Shown: piece after piece, positions 43,799-53,620 of the stretch | Layout: every line of letters starts with the position of its first letter | Position numbering within the stretch: the stretch's first letter is position 1 | DNA from: Dolomedes plantarius | Lineage: Eukaryota; Arthropoda; Arachnida; Araneae; Dolomedidae | Assembly: GCA_907164885.2 (NCBI GenBank) | Contig: OU015503.1 | Location: 126,877,764 to 126,941,763, forward strand | DNA: 64,000 nucleotides | Direction: 5' to 3' | Position numbers and translations under genes: made by a program | Notes under the pieces: model-generated | Seen by the model: only the letters and a program-made list of their open reading frames with translations | Told to the model about the DNA's origin: nothing | The model's database searches: none

Positions 43799-44816
43799 TG
43801 TTAATAACGGCCCACCATTATATATCTAAAGCGTATTTAAAATTATCCTGTTAATAAAGCAGGACCCCTTTTTCCAAAATTGCAACCTAAAAGTAAAATA
43901 AGATATTTTATCGTAGCCCTGCAGATCATGATACAGGCATGTGAAGTAGCTGAACTCAATAACATCCCCAGATATGAGTGTTAGAAGTTATGAGATTCCG
44001 AATGTCAGTATAGTGTCAAAATTCTTGAAGAGCCCTCGATCCACTCTGTATTTATGGAATCTGTAACGTCAAAAACCACACTTTGCAAGAACTTTATGGC
44101 CACTTATCCTACGCCCAGGTCAACAGTTCGCGGTTCTAACAAGCGCGGGATCTAGCAGTAAAGTTCCCGATAAACTTAAGTGGACACGTGAACTCCACGA
44201 ATCTAAAGTCGCCCAATTAAAAATTAAGTAGTTTAGGCCCTCTGGCGACAATATCGCAAAACACCCATTTAATATTGCATGAAGACTTTTTTCTCTTCGT
44301 TTCTAACTCTTGTTGCTGTCGGACCTACTGTCCACAGTCCGGTGGTTACAACGCTTTTCTCTTAACTCTCCAATGTAAACACTGCTGTTAACACGTCCCG
44401 TCCCGAACACGAATCTAAAGTCGCCCAATTAAAATATTAAATAATTTAGGCCCTCTGGCGTCAATATCGCAAAGCACTTATTTACTATTTGCGTGAACAG
44501 AAGATTTCTGTCTCTTGGTGTCTTAACTCTCGTTGCTGTCGGACCTGCGGTCCGCTTCTGTCTTGTAACGTAATCCGCGCCCCGTCAGGCCAAGTCATGT
44601 GGCCACTGCAGCTAATGCCTTCAAATAAATAAAGCACGTCTTCGAAGTTGTGTATTCCATCAATGGCTCCATGTGTGCGTGCATCGCCTAACGTTCGTAA
44701 GTGATTCCCTGGATCTACAATTCACCCGACTGCATCACACCTTCGTGCCGGCTACGCCTCCGATTAGTGCTATGCCTCTCCTCCACGGCGTGAGGTACGG
44801 GGCATCACACACGCAT
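43799..44816 (+). mobile_element. LTR-like unit, plus orientation
   Basis: It starts TGTTAATAACGGCCCACCAT, the same end as at 53288 (plus) and 56224 (minus). It runs to a possible CA at 44816, with AATAAATAAAG near 44624 as a poly(A)-like signal. It holds two copies of a ~150-bp segment (44198-44343 and 44408-44562, beginning CACGAATCTAAAGTCGCCCA). The 3' limit is uncertain. It could be a solo LTR. Confidence 0.4.
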
Positions 44817-44833
44817 ATATATATATATATATA

Positions 44834-46242
44834 CACTGCTGGCCACCCAAATTGCAACACCAAGAAAGACAAGAGATATCACAACAAAATTTATTTTGTA
44901 GATAACATGTTGACCAAGTATCAAATGATTAAATTTATAGACTTCTGTGAAGTGTGGTTCCTGCCAAAATCAGTAGCCAGAGTAGCCGCCATTATTGGAG
45001 ATCACCGCTGCCACACGCCTCGGCATTGATTCAAAGAGACTTTGGATGAGTTCTTGGGGTACAGCAGACCAAGCAGCTTCCACACGTTGCCAAACTTGAT
45101 CTGCTGTGGCAGCTGGGGATGGAATCTGGGTCAATCGTAGAGCAACCATGGACCACATGTTTTCTATCGGCGAAAGATCCGGAGAGCGAGGCGGCCAGGG
45201 AAGCAATTCAATCTGTCGATTGACGAAGAACCGTTGGACAATGCGTGCCACGTGTGGTCGCGCATTATCCTGTTGAAATATGGCTGTGGGCAAGCCCTGA
45301 AGGTAAGGAAGGACAACTGGCTCCAACACCTCGGAGATGTAGCGCTGGCTGTTTAAAGTACCGGCAATGCGTACTAGAGGTGTGCGAGAGTGATATCCAA
45401 TACCGCACCATACCATAATACCCGGTGCAGGACCAGTGTGGCGGTGCATAATGCAGCTGTTCAGCATCCTCTCTTCAAGGTGTCTCCAGACTTGAATGCG
45501 ATCATCGTGGTGTTGCAGACAGAAGCGTGACTCGTCAGTAAAGACAATTTCATTCCATTCTGCCGTCCACATCCTTCTGTCATCGCACCATTGGCGGCGG
45601 AGACGTCTGTGGTTCTGCGTCAAGGGTAGACAAAGCAATAGACGTCTTGCGGACAGACCACTCTGCTGTAAACGGCGTCGAATGGTACGGGCAGACACTG
45701 GATGATGTGTTACAGACTGCATGTGCTGTGCTATGGTTCGTGATGTGACTGAGCGATCCGTCACTGCCATGCGCACAATTTGCCTGTCATCACGTGAAGT
45801 GGTGCGCTGAGGTGGATGCGATCGAACACGCCGGTCCGTCGTACCCTCCTGCATCCAACGATCACATATCCGCATTACAGTTGTTTGGTTTCGTCCAACA
45901 CGACTGCCGATTTCCCTGAAAGATAATCCACAATCTCGGTAGGCCACCATCCTTCCTCTGTCGAACTCGGATACTTGATCAAAAGATGATCGCTGTTTTC
46001 GACGAGGCATAATTGATCGTTTTTTTGAAAAAACCAGAAGAAAAACACAATTGCCGAACTTGAAATCGTCGAAATCTCCAAGCCTTAAATAGCGCTTTGA
46101 AGTGGCGCCACAGGCGCGCGTGATGTGCGTCTGCGCTGAAATTCTAATCATTTGTATAGCTCACCTCCGCTAATGCATGTTGTAAATTTCATGTTATTTG
46201 CATGTTTCCTTCAGGGTGTTGCATTTACAGTGGCCAGCAGTG
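44834..46242 (-). mobile_element. Tc1 element, copy 2, structurally complete
   Basis: CACTGCTGGCCACC and its complement form the ends, with TA at 44832-44833 and 46243-46244. Length is 1,409 bp, with one uninterrupted transposase frame on the minus strand. The inverted repeats are short (about 28 bp, imperfect). Confidence 0.95.
44970..46010 (-). CDS. Intact Tc1 transposase (346 aa, DD34E)
   Basis: The Met at 46010 (MPRRKQRS) is chosen because copy 1 has the same start and length fits Tc1 enzymes (about 340 aa). The frame is open 47 codons further upstream, but that part is leader. Domains: paired-like HTH at about 10-120 with LSFREIGSRVGRNQTTV and SARTIRRRL, then a DDE core with D159 (FTDES), D248 (FQQDN) and E283 (SPIEN). 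The D248-E283 gap is 34 residues. The protein ends GGYSGY. It would act in the nucleus as a cut-and-paste transposase on TA sites. One oddity is MVWCGI at 199-204, where copy 1 and most relatives have MVWGGI; this may lower activity. Confidence 0.92.
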   Translation of the reverse strand: MPRRKQRSSFDQVSEFDRGRMVAYRDCGLSFREIGSRVGRNQTTVMRICDRWMQEGTTDRRVRSHPPQRTTSRDDRQIVRMAVTDRSVTSRTIAQHMQSVTHHPVSARTIRRRLQQSGLSARRLLLCLPLTQNHRRLRRQWCDDRRMWTAEWNEIVFTDESRFCLQHHDDRIQVWRHLEERMLNSCIMHRHTGPAPGIMVWCGIGYHSRTPLVRIAGTLNSQRYISEVLEPVVLPYLQGLPTAIFQQDNARPHVARIVQRFFVNRQIELLPWPPRSPDLSPIENMWSMVALRLTQIPSPAATADQVWQRVEAAWSAVPQELIQSLFESMPRRVAAVISNNGGYSGY

Positions 46243-46244
46243 TA

Positions 46245-46476
46245 TATATATGAATAAGATGAAAGAGAAAACCAGTAATAGCTCTAAAGCTATATATATA
46301 GATAGATAGATAGATAAACGGTACGCGACCCAATCCGCCGAACGAGTCGATAAATTTCGCCTGGAAGGTGGACACATTGGCAGATATCTTATTTTCCAAT
46401 CTCGCCTAAGAACCCGCCACGCAATGTCTCAGTCCAATATTTATCACAAGAAATTTCTTCCAAGTTCGCTTTTGTC
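46245..46476. other. Short spacer with GATA repeats and a dispersed repeat
   Basis: A (GATA)n run near 46301-46316 is followed by a segment with CCAATCTCGCC and TATTTATCAC that also occurs, diverged, near 53043-53095. No coding was seen. Confidence 0.4.
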
Positions 46477-46484
46477 GTCTATAC

Positions 46485-47263
46485 CAGTGCTCCGCAACCG
46501 CTGTGATTTTATCGATTATGATAATAAAAAAAAATTACCACCGCATTAAATAGAAATTTTTCTAAGCAAAATATTCCTCTAACTTTTTGTTAATATGTAA
46601 TTTTTCTGGGTCGAAATTATACACAAAACATAAACATGTCGTTAGCCATACATTGTATGCATGCTCGAGTGTCCTATTTCTGGATTTCAGTTAAGAAACA
46701 ATATCCATAAATTTCTGAGAAGGCCATTGCAATTTTGCTCCTATTTTCCACGACATACTTATGCGAACAAAGTTTTTAGACACTGGTTCGAATTGAAAAT
46801 GACAAACGATCCTATTTAAAGGACCTTGACCATGAAATGTAGCTCTTTCTATTATAGAGCCAAATATAAAACGTGCAAATATAAAACGCACATTTATCAA
46901 AACAATCTCAAATATCTCGTTAATAAATTATTTATGTTTAAATTAACTTTGATTTATTAGGCTTAAGTAAAGACCAAAAAACAAATTTTAATATAAACAT
47001 TTAAAGAGAATTTTTTTTACTCGTAAACTAATTTTATATTTTTGTTCTCGTGTTGGTGTACAGTTCAAAATGATTTATATAAAAGTTAAATGATTATAAT
47101 TATCTTGATACATAGAGCTATTTTTTGTGTTTTTTTTATCTAATAAAAACGTATACGTATATATTGTAATTTATATATTTGCAAGCTTTTTCTTGGTGTG
47201 TTGCGGAATTATCGAAAGAAAAACGTTGTTGTGCCGTGGAAGATAAAAGGTTGCGTAGCTCTG
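46485..47263. mobile_element. hAT-type non-autonomous element
   Basis: Ends CAGTGCTCCGCAACC and GGTTGCGTAGCTCTG are near-perfect inverted repeats, flanked by the 8-bp duplication GTCTATAC (46477-46484 and 47264-47271). The 779-bp interior is AT-rich and non-coding. Confidence 0.85.
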
Positions 47264-47453
47264 GTCTATACTATAGGACCGCATTTGACTATTTTTATCC
47301 GTGAGCATATTTACTTACCATAATATTATTGACAGTTAATATGCTTATAGATATATTTTTTTTTTGGGGGGGGGGGGTATTCATTTTATATTCCACACAG
47401 AGAGGTGCAAGCGGCTTAAATTGCCCATTCATTGAGCTTCCAAAGCTTCATTA

Positions 47454-47545
47454 TGGCTGCTGTGTACTAACCCTTCTGGATTCGCTCAACTCCATGTTAA
47501 CCTACGGAGAAAATGGGTCTACTATTGACGGCTACGCAAATGCTG
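47454..47545 (+). repeat. Inverted-repeat arm, left
   Basis: GGCTGCTGTGTACTAACCCT through GTTAACCTACGGAGAAAATG matches, in reverse complement, 50185-50268 with about 85% similarity by eye. The two arms face each other across the Helitron cluster. Confidence 0.7.
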
Positions 47546-47795
47546 GTAATCCAATAAAAATGGCCGACAATCCAATAAAAATGGCAGACTTTTCTGCGCC
47601 TCGCAACAGGATTCATTTTATAAACTGTGTCCACCAAAGGAACGAATGGGCGTTTAAAACACAGTCGACCACATTTTCTCCCCGAATAACTGAAAATTTA
47701 AAAATATCGTTTGCATTAAAGAAAGAGAGCAAGCAAGCAAGAGCAAGGCTCCAAGGTGTGAAATTTCTTTCTCTATGATTGAGTACAATCTATAT

Positions 47796-48128
47796 CAGGG
47801 GGTGGGCATTAAGTCGATCGCGATCGATCGGTGGACCACCAAGACATTTTGGGGTGACCGCCTTTACTAAGACCTAAGACGCGCATACTAAAAGAAACAT
47901 ATTTATGGAACACCGACGCGATTTGCTTTAAACGCGGTTTTAAAAGAGTTAAGTTTTTTTTTCTTGTAGTTATGTAGGTAAGTACTTATTCCGTATTTAT
48001 TATTAAGTTTTAATAAATATCGTAGACCTTTTTTTTTTTAGCTCACCACACTTACGTCACTGGGTGGACCGCGACACCTAGAAAAAATTAGAAGTAGCCC
48101 GTACCCTGGAAAAGTCTGCCCACCCCTG
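47796..48128. mobile_element. Nested hAT MITE
   Basis: The ends CAGGGGGTGGGCA and TGCCCACCCCTG are inverted repeats, flanked by ATCTATAT (47788-47795 and 48129-48136). The left subterminal region contains the near-palindrome TCGATCGCGATCGATCGG. It is non-coding. Confidence 0.85.
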
Positions 48129-48985
48129 ATCTATATATAAAAATGAATGAATGTTTGTTTGTTCGTATCTTATGCGCTGCCGTACCGTTCATCCGATTGC
48201 GATGAAACTTGGTCAACTGATTGCTTGAACTTGCGGGATGGTTATAGACTATTTTCATTCCGATACGACGTTCCATTCCCGAATTATGTTAGAAGTATCA
48301 ACGGATATTGAAAATCGCCAAATTTCCCCGGATATTTTTGTTCAAACCCATTGTAACATTTCATTGTTGCCAATTAAATTATAACATTTCCGTAAAAATA
48401 AATAGACATAAATTAAAAACGTGATTTATTCATATATTGGCGCATGCAAGAATGAATTTGATATATTATTTTCATGTACGTGGCAACGCCGGAATGTTTC
48501 TTTTTAAAAATGAAAATATAAGGATGGTCTATCCATTATATTTTCTTTTTAAAAATGAAAATATGATGGATAGATAAGTCATTCATTTTCAATGAATGTG
48601 TTATCTATCCATTTCATGAATTGAAACTATCCCAAGCTACCTGTTCAAACTCAAATATACTGCAGGACACGTTGACGTAGCTAGAAACACGTGCGTTTAG
48701 CCTTGACGCGATGATTTATATAACTGAAGTGACATTGAAACATAGCAGATGATTTAGTTTAAAAAAAAAAAATTACAATCATGAAATACGTGTATATTAT
48801 AATTAAGAAAGTCTGAAAGTGGCATTGAAACGTAGCAGACGATTTAGTTTTGAGAGAGAATTCCGAGCATGAAATACGTGTATATACTTTTTCTATAATA
48901 ATTACCAGATTTGCTGTGTTTTAATATTGAACGTGATCTCAATCCATTCAAACGTTATTGATTAGCTGTAAATTAATGCTTTAAA

Positions 48986-49379
48986 ATGCCCAAAAAGAGG
49001 AGAGAAACTTTTAATCCTGTAGAAGTAAGGGAAAAATGTCAAAGATTGTTGAGAAATGAGCAATGTGATGAAAAAAGCAGAAGAGAGCGAAGCCAACAGA
49101 ATTCGAAATGCAGTTAGACGCACACAAGAATCTGAAGTAAAAGCATTCCCAAGAGCTCGAAGGTAACAGAATTCGAATTGTAGTGATCCGAAGCAGTGAG
49201 ACTGACGAAGAAACTTTTAACGCGTCGAACATATGATTGTCTTCGAGCTTCAACATCGAAAGGAGAGGAAAGCGATGAACAACGACAGCACCGACAACAA
49301 ACTAATGCTATTTGCTACCGCAAAAGAATTTTAGCGAAAACTGTAGAACATCATAACATGAGACTAATCATTGAAAAAT
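48986..49379 (+). pseudogene. Decayed N-terminus of Helitron Rep/helicase
   Basis: From ATG 48986 the reading MPKKRRETFNPVEVREKCQR continues with RNEQCDEKSRRERSQQN, then stops. A second frame has ESDEQRQHRQQTNA. Short charged repeats of the type ETxEQRxxRxxxxA are characteristic of the N-terminal part of arthropod Helitron proteins. The Rep HUH motif and helicase are absent. Confidence 0.55.
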
Positions 49380-49419
49380 AATAATAGAAACTGAATCCCG
49401 AGCGAAGCCGAGTAATACA

Positions 49420-50143
49420 TCTAGTAGTATATAAAACAGTTCTGTAACTGACAGATAACGCACAGACCAAACCGCTGGACCTAAAGGGCTGACATTTTGC
49501 ATGGCGATTCTTCTCATAGTGTACGGGTGCACTCAGAAAGATTTTTGAAAAATTCTTAGATTTTTTAAAATTAAATTTTTGAGCTGCTTTTGTAATATTC
49601 TTTAAAGTTTGCATTTAAAATAATAATCTGAGAGTTATAAAAATTATATCACGAGAAATATCCTTAAAATTCCTTTAAAATGAAATCGTTTTCGAATCTT
49701 TACCTCCATTTTCTGATTTTTGGTGAATTTTTAAAGATTCATTTATAGAATTTAATTTATTAAATGTCGATCACGTGGTTTTCTTTTCTTTTTGTGATAC
49801 TTTAAGTTAATTTTTTGTCATGTGCATAACAACGAAATAAAATGATAAAAAAAAAAATTTGTTTTTCTTTCTAATGCTGCAGACGATTGGACATTATCAA
49901 AAAAAAAAAAAAAAAATTATTAAAATATAGTAAAAGAAATGTTCCTTAAACGGTACTATATTCTTTAGTATGTTCTATTAGATTTAATTTGAATATTTTC
50001 TTTTACATTACTTTGTCTATAAAAATATCCGTTACGATTTTTTTTTTTATAAATATATTATTTTTTTTTGACATTAATTGCATGCATTGACCGTTGTATT
50101 CAATTTGAATGTACTCCGTAGCGAAGCACGGGTATTCAGCTAG
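49420..50143 (+). mobile_element. Non-autonomous Helitron, copy 1
   Basis: It starts TCTAGTAGTATATAAAACAG and ends GTAGCGAAGCACGGGTATTC then AGCTAG (CTAG at 50140-50143) before T. It is closely similar along its length to 51659-52357. Its first bases overlap the terminal CTAG of the preceding Helitron, so one of the two junctions is compound. Confidence 0.75.
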
Positions 50144-50184
50144 TAAATAAATAAATAAACTTAAAAAAATAAAATAAATCCAAG

Positions 50185-50268
50185 TCTGCCATCCTGGGGC
50201 ACATTTTCTCCATAGGTTAACACTGAAGTGAGCGAATCCAATAGGAATAGTACACAGCAGCCCTAAGT
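50185..50268 (-). repeat. Inverted-repeat arm, right
   Basis: This is the reverse complement of 47454-47545. Together they bracket 2.6 kb made almost entirely of two Helitrons and a hAT MITE. Confidence 0.7.
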
Positions 50269-50840
50269 ATTTTACGTTTACGTTTCAGAAATAATTAACT
50301 CGGGGGTTTCGTCCCTCCCCTAAAATTAGAATCTATCATATCATATTACAACTGACTTACTGCTATAAAAGTAATCTTTTGTGAGGAGTTGGTAGCCTCT
50401 TTTAAATGTTGGGGGGGGGGGGGGTTCTGATGCGAAATTGGCTTAGAACTTTCAACAGCCAGTGGGCAAAGAGCGACTGGTCACTTAGGCTGAAAATTTA
50501 AAACGGCCAAGGACCAATAAACGACGAGACGTCACGAGTGGAAAAACTGCAAATGGGGTCATTACCATAATCACCATAGGAACGGCGCAACGCATTTTAT
50601 TGAACGCACAAACTGGCAACTAAATCATTTTATCCCCAGGGCTGCCTTGCATGCAAAGTATTCATTTAGAACGATCAAAAGGTAAAGTTAAAATTTCGAC
50701 AGAGATCGCACTGAAATTATTTTTCGTTATTCAGAAACGGTTTTCATTAGACTGGAAATACAAAACCGTCATCAATCAATAATATCCAAGTTGAAGAAAT
50801 CAGTGATTGTATAATATATCAATAATGTCCCTCAGTGGCC
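50269..50840. other. No recognised gene
   Basis: A 15-bp G-run lies near 50410-50424. No element ends or coding frames could be supported. Confidence 0.45.
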
Positions 50841-50844
50841 TAGG

Positions 50845-51119
50845 ATGAAATCTGTCGCCATGTTTCGTCTGATATCTGGCCATGACTGCCTGCGTAAACA
50901 TCTATGTCGTATCAACGTCGTTCCTGACCCTCTTTGTACCTTGTGTGATCTTCAAGAGGAAATGGACTTGCCTCACCTGTACAGATGTCCTGCTCTTCCT
51001 CGGACATCAATCTGGGAACGCTACTGGATTGCTCGCTTTCATTTATAGATTTATTGTTGTCATGTTGATGTTCAATTGTCTTTTAATGTGCCATTGGAAA
51101 AAAAAAAAAAAAAAAAAAA
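50845..51119 (+). pseudogene. LINE C-terminal tail with poly(A)
   Basis: The reading MKSVAMFRLISGHDCLRKHL, then CTLCDLQEEMDLPHLYRC and a stop, is the C-terminal Cys/His tail found after RNase H in Jockey/R1-type LINEs. The CxLC...HLYRC spacing is comparable to the tail of the fragment at 16828-17043. A 20-bp A-run at 51100-51119 ends the insertion. Everything upstream is truncated. Confidence 0.65.
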
Positions 51120-51658
51120 TTAATATATCAATAATGTGACGCAAAAATAAACAACCTTACAAAAGATTATAATCCCCGTGATTGCCACATATGGAGATGA
51201 TAAATGGACCCATCGTCAAGGTACGAGTGGCCTCTGGAAAATAGATTGCGAGAGAATTCTAGGACGTGGACGACATACTGAAAGCTGGAGAAAATAATCA
51301 TTCTCACAGGCTTGCCGAGACCGGAACATCTATAGCTGGACGATGGCTTCGTTACCAGAGTCTACGGGTTCGATACTCACTGTTGGCATGGATGTTTGTA
51401 GCTGTTCGGAATCGGGTTTATGTAGTAGGTCCCGGTCTAATAAAATTTGCCCTCGTGTAACAAAAGATGACCGTGGCGCTCTCAACCAAGTAACTGGAAC
51501 ATCTACTTGTATTAATGTTGGTCGGTATAATGGGAACGTAGTCTTTTTTTTTATACCTTGGAAGATTCCTTATACCTACACATAATCCCAGACGCAAACT
51601 TCCAGCCATGGCGTTTACTAACAAAGTGTATGTAAGAAGTGGCCAAAGTGACGTTTTA
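51120..51658. other. Non-coding DNA with a dispersed ~80-bp repeat
   Basis: TATTAATGTTGGTCGGTATA through CCTTGGAAGATTCC at about 51512-51568 recurs at about 52771-52832 with about 90% similarity. Frames on both strands here lack domain signals. Confidence 0.5.
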
Positions 51659-52357
51659 TCTATATATATAAAACAGTTCCGTAACTGACTCATTCATTCA
51701 TTCATTCACTGACTGACTGACATACAACGCACAGACCAAATCGCTGGACCTAAAGGGCTGAAATTTTGCATGGCGATTCTTCTTATAGTGTAGGGGTGCA
51801 CTAAGAGAGATTTTTCAAAAATTCTCCTTAGATTTTTTTAAATTAAATTTTTAAGCTGTTTTTTAAGCTTTTTTTTACGTTTGCATTTAAAATAATACAT
51901 TGAGGGTTATAAAATTTATATCACGAGAAAGATCCTAAAAATTCCTTCAAAATGAATATTTTTTCGAATTTTTACCTCCATTTTCTGATTTTTGGTGAAT
52001 TTTTAAAGATTCATTTTTAGAATTTAATTTATTAAATGCCGATCACGTGATTTCTTTTTCTGGTACTTTCAATAAATGTATCGTCACGTGCGTAACAACT
52101 AAATAGACAAAAAAAATATTTTTTTCTCTTTCTAATGCAGCAGACGATTGGATATTATCCAAAAAAAATGCATATCCCTTACGATTTTTTTATAAATATA
52201 TATATATATAGATAGATATATATTTTACATCAATTGTATACATTGATCATCGCATTTGTTATAAATATATATATTTATTTTTTGGCATCAATTGCATACG
52301 TTGACCGTTGTATTTAATTTGAATGTACTCCGTAGCGAAGCGCGGGTTTTCAGCTAG
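51659..52357 (+). mobile_element. Non-autonomous Helitron, copy 2
   Basis: It starts TCTATATATATAAAACAG after A 51658 and ends CGTAGCGAAGCGCGGGTTTT then CAGCTAG (CTAG at 52354-52357) before T 52358. The GC-rich GTAGCGAAGCGCGGG stretch supplies the usual terminal hairpin. A TCAT/GACT short-tandem stretch lies at 51689-51721. It has no coding capacity and no duplication at the insertion, as expected for rolling-circle elements. Confidence 0.85.
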
Positions 52358-53280
52358 TTGTTTATATAGCTTTGCGTTTTAGTCTTCTTCGGAAATGGGG
52401 CTTTCCCGGCAGTAAGAGAGAGCATGTCAATTCTCTACAGGAAGTCAGTAGTTCAGTAGTTTACCATTTGAACGGAAGTACACACAAGGCAGATTTTTTC
52501 CCCTAATGCTTTAGACACTTGACTTTTCTTGACATTCGAGAAAATCTTAATGGCTACTTTATTATGGAAGCACCCTTTAGGAGAGCCGACATTGCTCCCT
52601 AATGAGAGGACAACATCCAAGCCTCACTTGGGATTTGAACCTAAGCTCACGACGCCAAACAAAGCCGCCATTTAGGCGGCAAAAACTGGGTAGTCGACTA
52701 GAGTAAATGACACGCGTTATTATGAAGACTTGTACTGGAAGGTATAAATGAAAGTGACGTTTTTTTTGTTATTAATGTTGGTCGGTATGATGGGAACGTA
52801 GTCTTTTTTTTATTATTACCTTGGAAGATTCCATATACCAAGCCATAAGTAGGTTCGTTCGCTAATAAAAGTTCTAGCCAACTCAAACGGTTGCACCAAC
52901 GGGGTTTTGCACAAATAATGCGCGTTCCGTTTCGCCAACGGAAGCAATCCATTCCGCTTGGTAGATACTAAATAGAGAATCGAAAAGGAATGACGCTGTC
53001 CTCTGCGGCAGAGATCCCGACTCACGAGCCTCCATTTTGTTTCCCAATCTCGCCAAAACGCACGACACGGAATACCTCTGTTGAAGATTTATCACGTTTA
53101 CAAAAAATTCGGCTACCTCACAATGATTCTCCTCTCAGAACTAATTCATTGCACACATGCATGCTAATAGGAAATAAAAAATATCTTTCTGAAAACTTTT
53201 ACCTAACTGCAAGAGGCATTTTACAGTAACTACCCACTCCAATGAGCCTTAAAAACTTCACGATATATATATATGTGTGT
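52358..53280. other. No recognised gene
   Basis: This contains the second copy of the ~80-bp repeat (52771-52832) and a GCCGCCATTTAGGCGGC palindrome-like motif near 52663-52679. Frames on both strands at 52698-53229 overlap and none has domain signals. An (AT)n(GT)n microsatellite closes the stretch at 53262-53288. Confidence 0.45.
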
Positions 53281-53287
53281 GTGTGTG

Positions 53288-53452
53288 ATAATAACGACCC
53301 ACCATTATATATCTAACGCGTATTTTAAATTATCCTTGTTTCCTCTCAATAAAGTACAGTCCCTTTCTTCTAATTGCGACCTAGGAATTGACCAACTAAC
53401 CAACCATATTACCCCTTAGAGCACGCGCGTTAAAGATATTTTTCTCATAGTT
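53288..53452 (+). mobile_element. LTR-like end, plus orientation, truncated
   Basis: TGATAATAACGACCCACCAT starts a block matching the reverse complement of about 56060-56224 over about 165 bp, and the start of 43799-44816. It contains AATAAAGTACAG. It is cut at 53452 by a Harbinger MITE. It carries a 12-bp extra ACCAACTAACCA-type segment absent from the other arm. Confidence 0.6.
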
Positions 53453-53454
53453 TA

Positions 53455-53620
53455 GGGCCTGTTCACATAGGAGTCCGTTGCGTTAAGGAAAAGATGACGT
53501 TGAGACGAAAATAAACCAATCATATACTTCAAAACGATTAGCAACGATTAACACCTATGATTGGTTTATTTTCGTCTCAACGTCATCTTTTCCTTAACGC
53601 AACGCAACGCAAACAGGCCC
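53455..53620. mobile_element. Harbinger/Tourist-like MITE, copy 2 (fold-back)
   Basis: GGGCCTGTTCACATAGGAGT starts after TTA. The right end is CAGGCCC followed by GTA. Unlike the copies at 34948 and 62032, the interior is an almost perfect palindrome: AAGATGACGTTGAGACGAAA recurs inverted at the right. The whole 166 bp could therefore form one long hairpin. Confidence 0.75.

Larger units (their letters stand above)
47789..49424 (+). mobile_element. Helitron with hAT insertion in its 5' end
   Basis: The 3' end has GAGCGAAGCCGAG before CTAG (49421-49424) and T. The 5' end TCTATATATAAAAATGAATG is seen at 48130, but its first seven bases lie inside the hAT duplication ATCTATAT. The true start is therefore TC at 47789 after A 47788. 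The leader after TATAAAAATG (GTTTGTTTGTTCG, ACCGTTCATCCGATT) is typical of arthropod Helitrons. The interior keeps a decayed start of the Rep/helicase gene. Confidence 0.75.

Noticed and set aside
47329..47778. 149-codon plus-strand ORF starting in a G-run
   Set aside because: It spans a homopolymer, an inverted-repeat arm and a 21-bp tandem duplication, with no domain. Judged to be chance.
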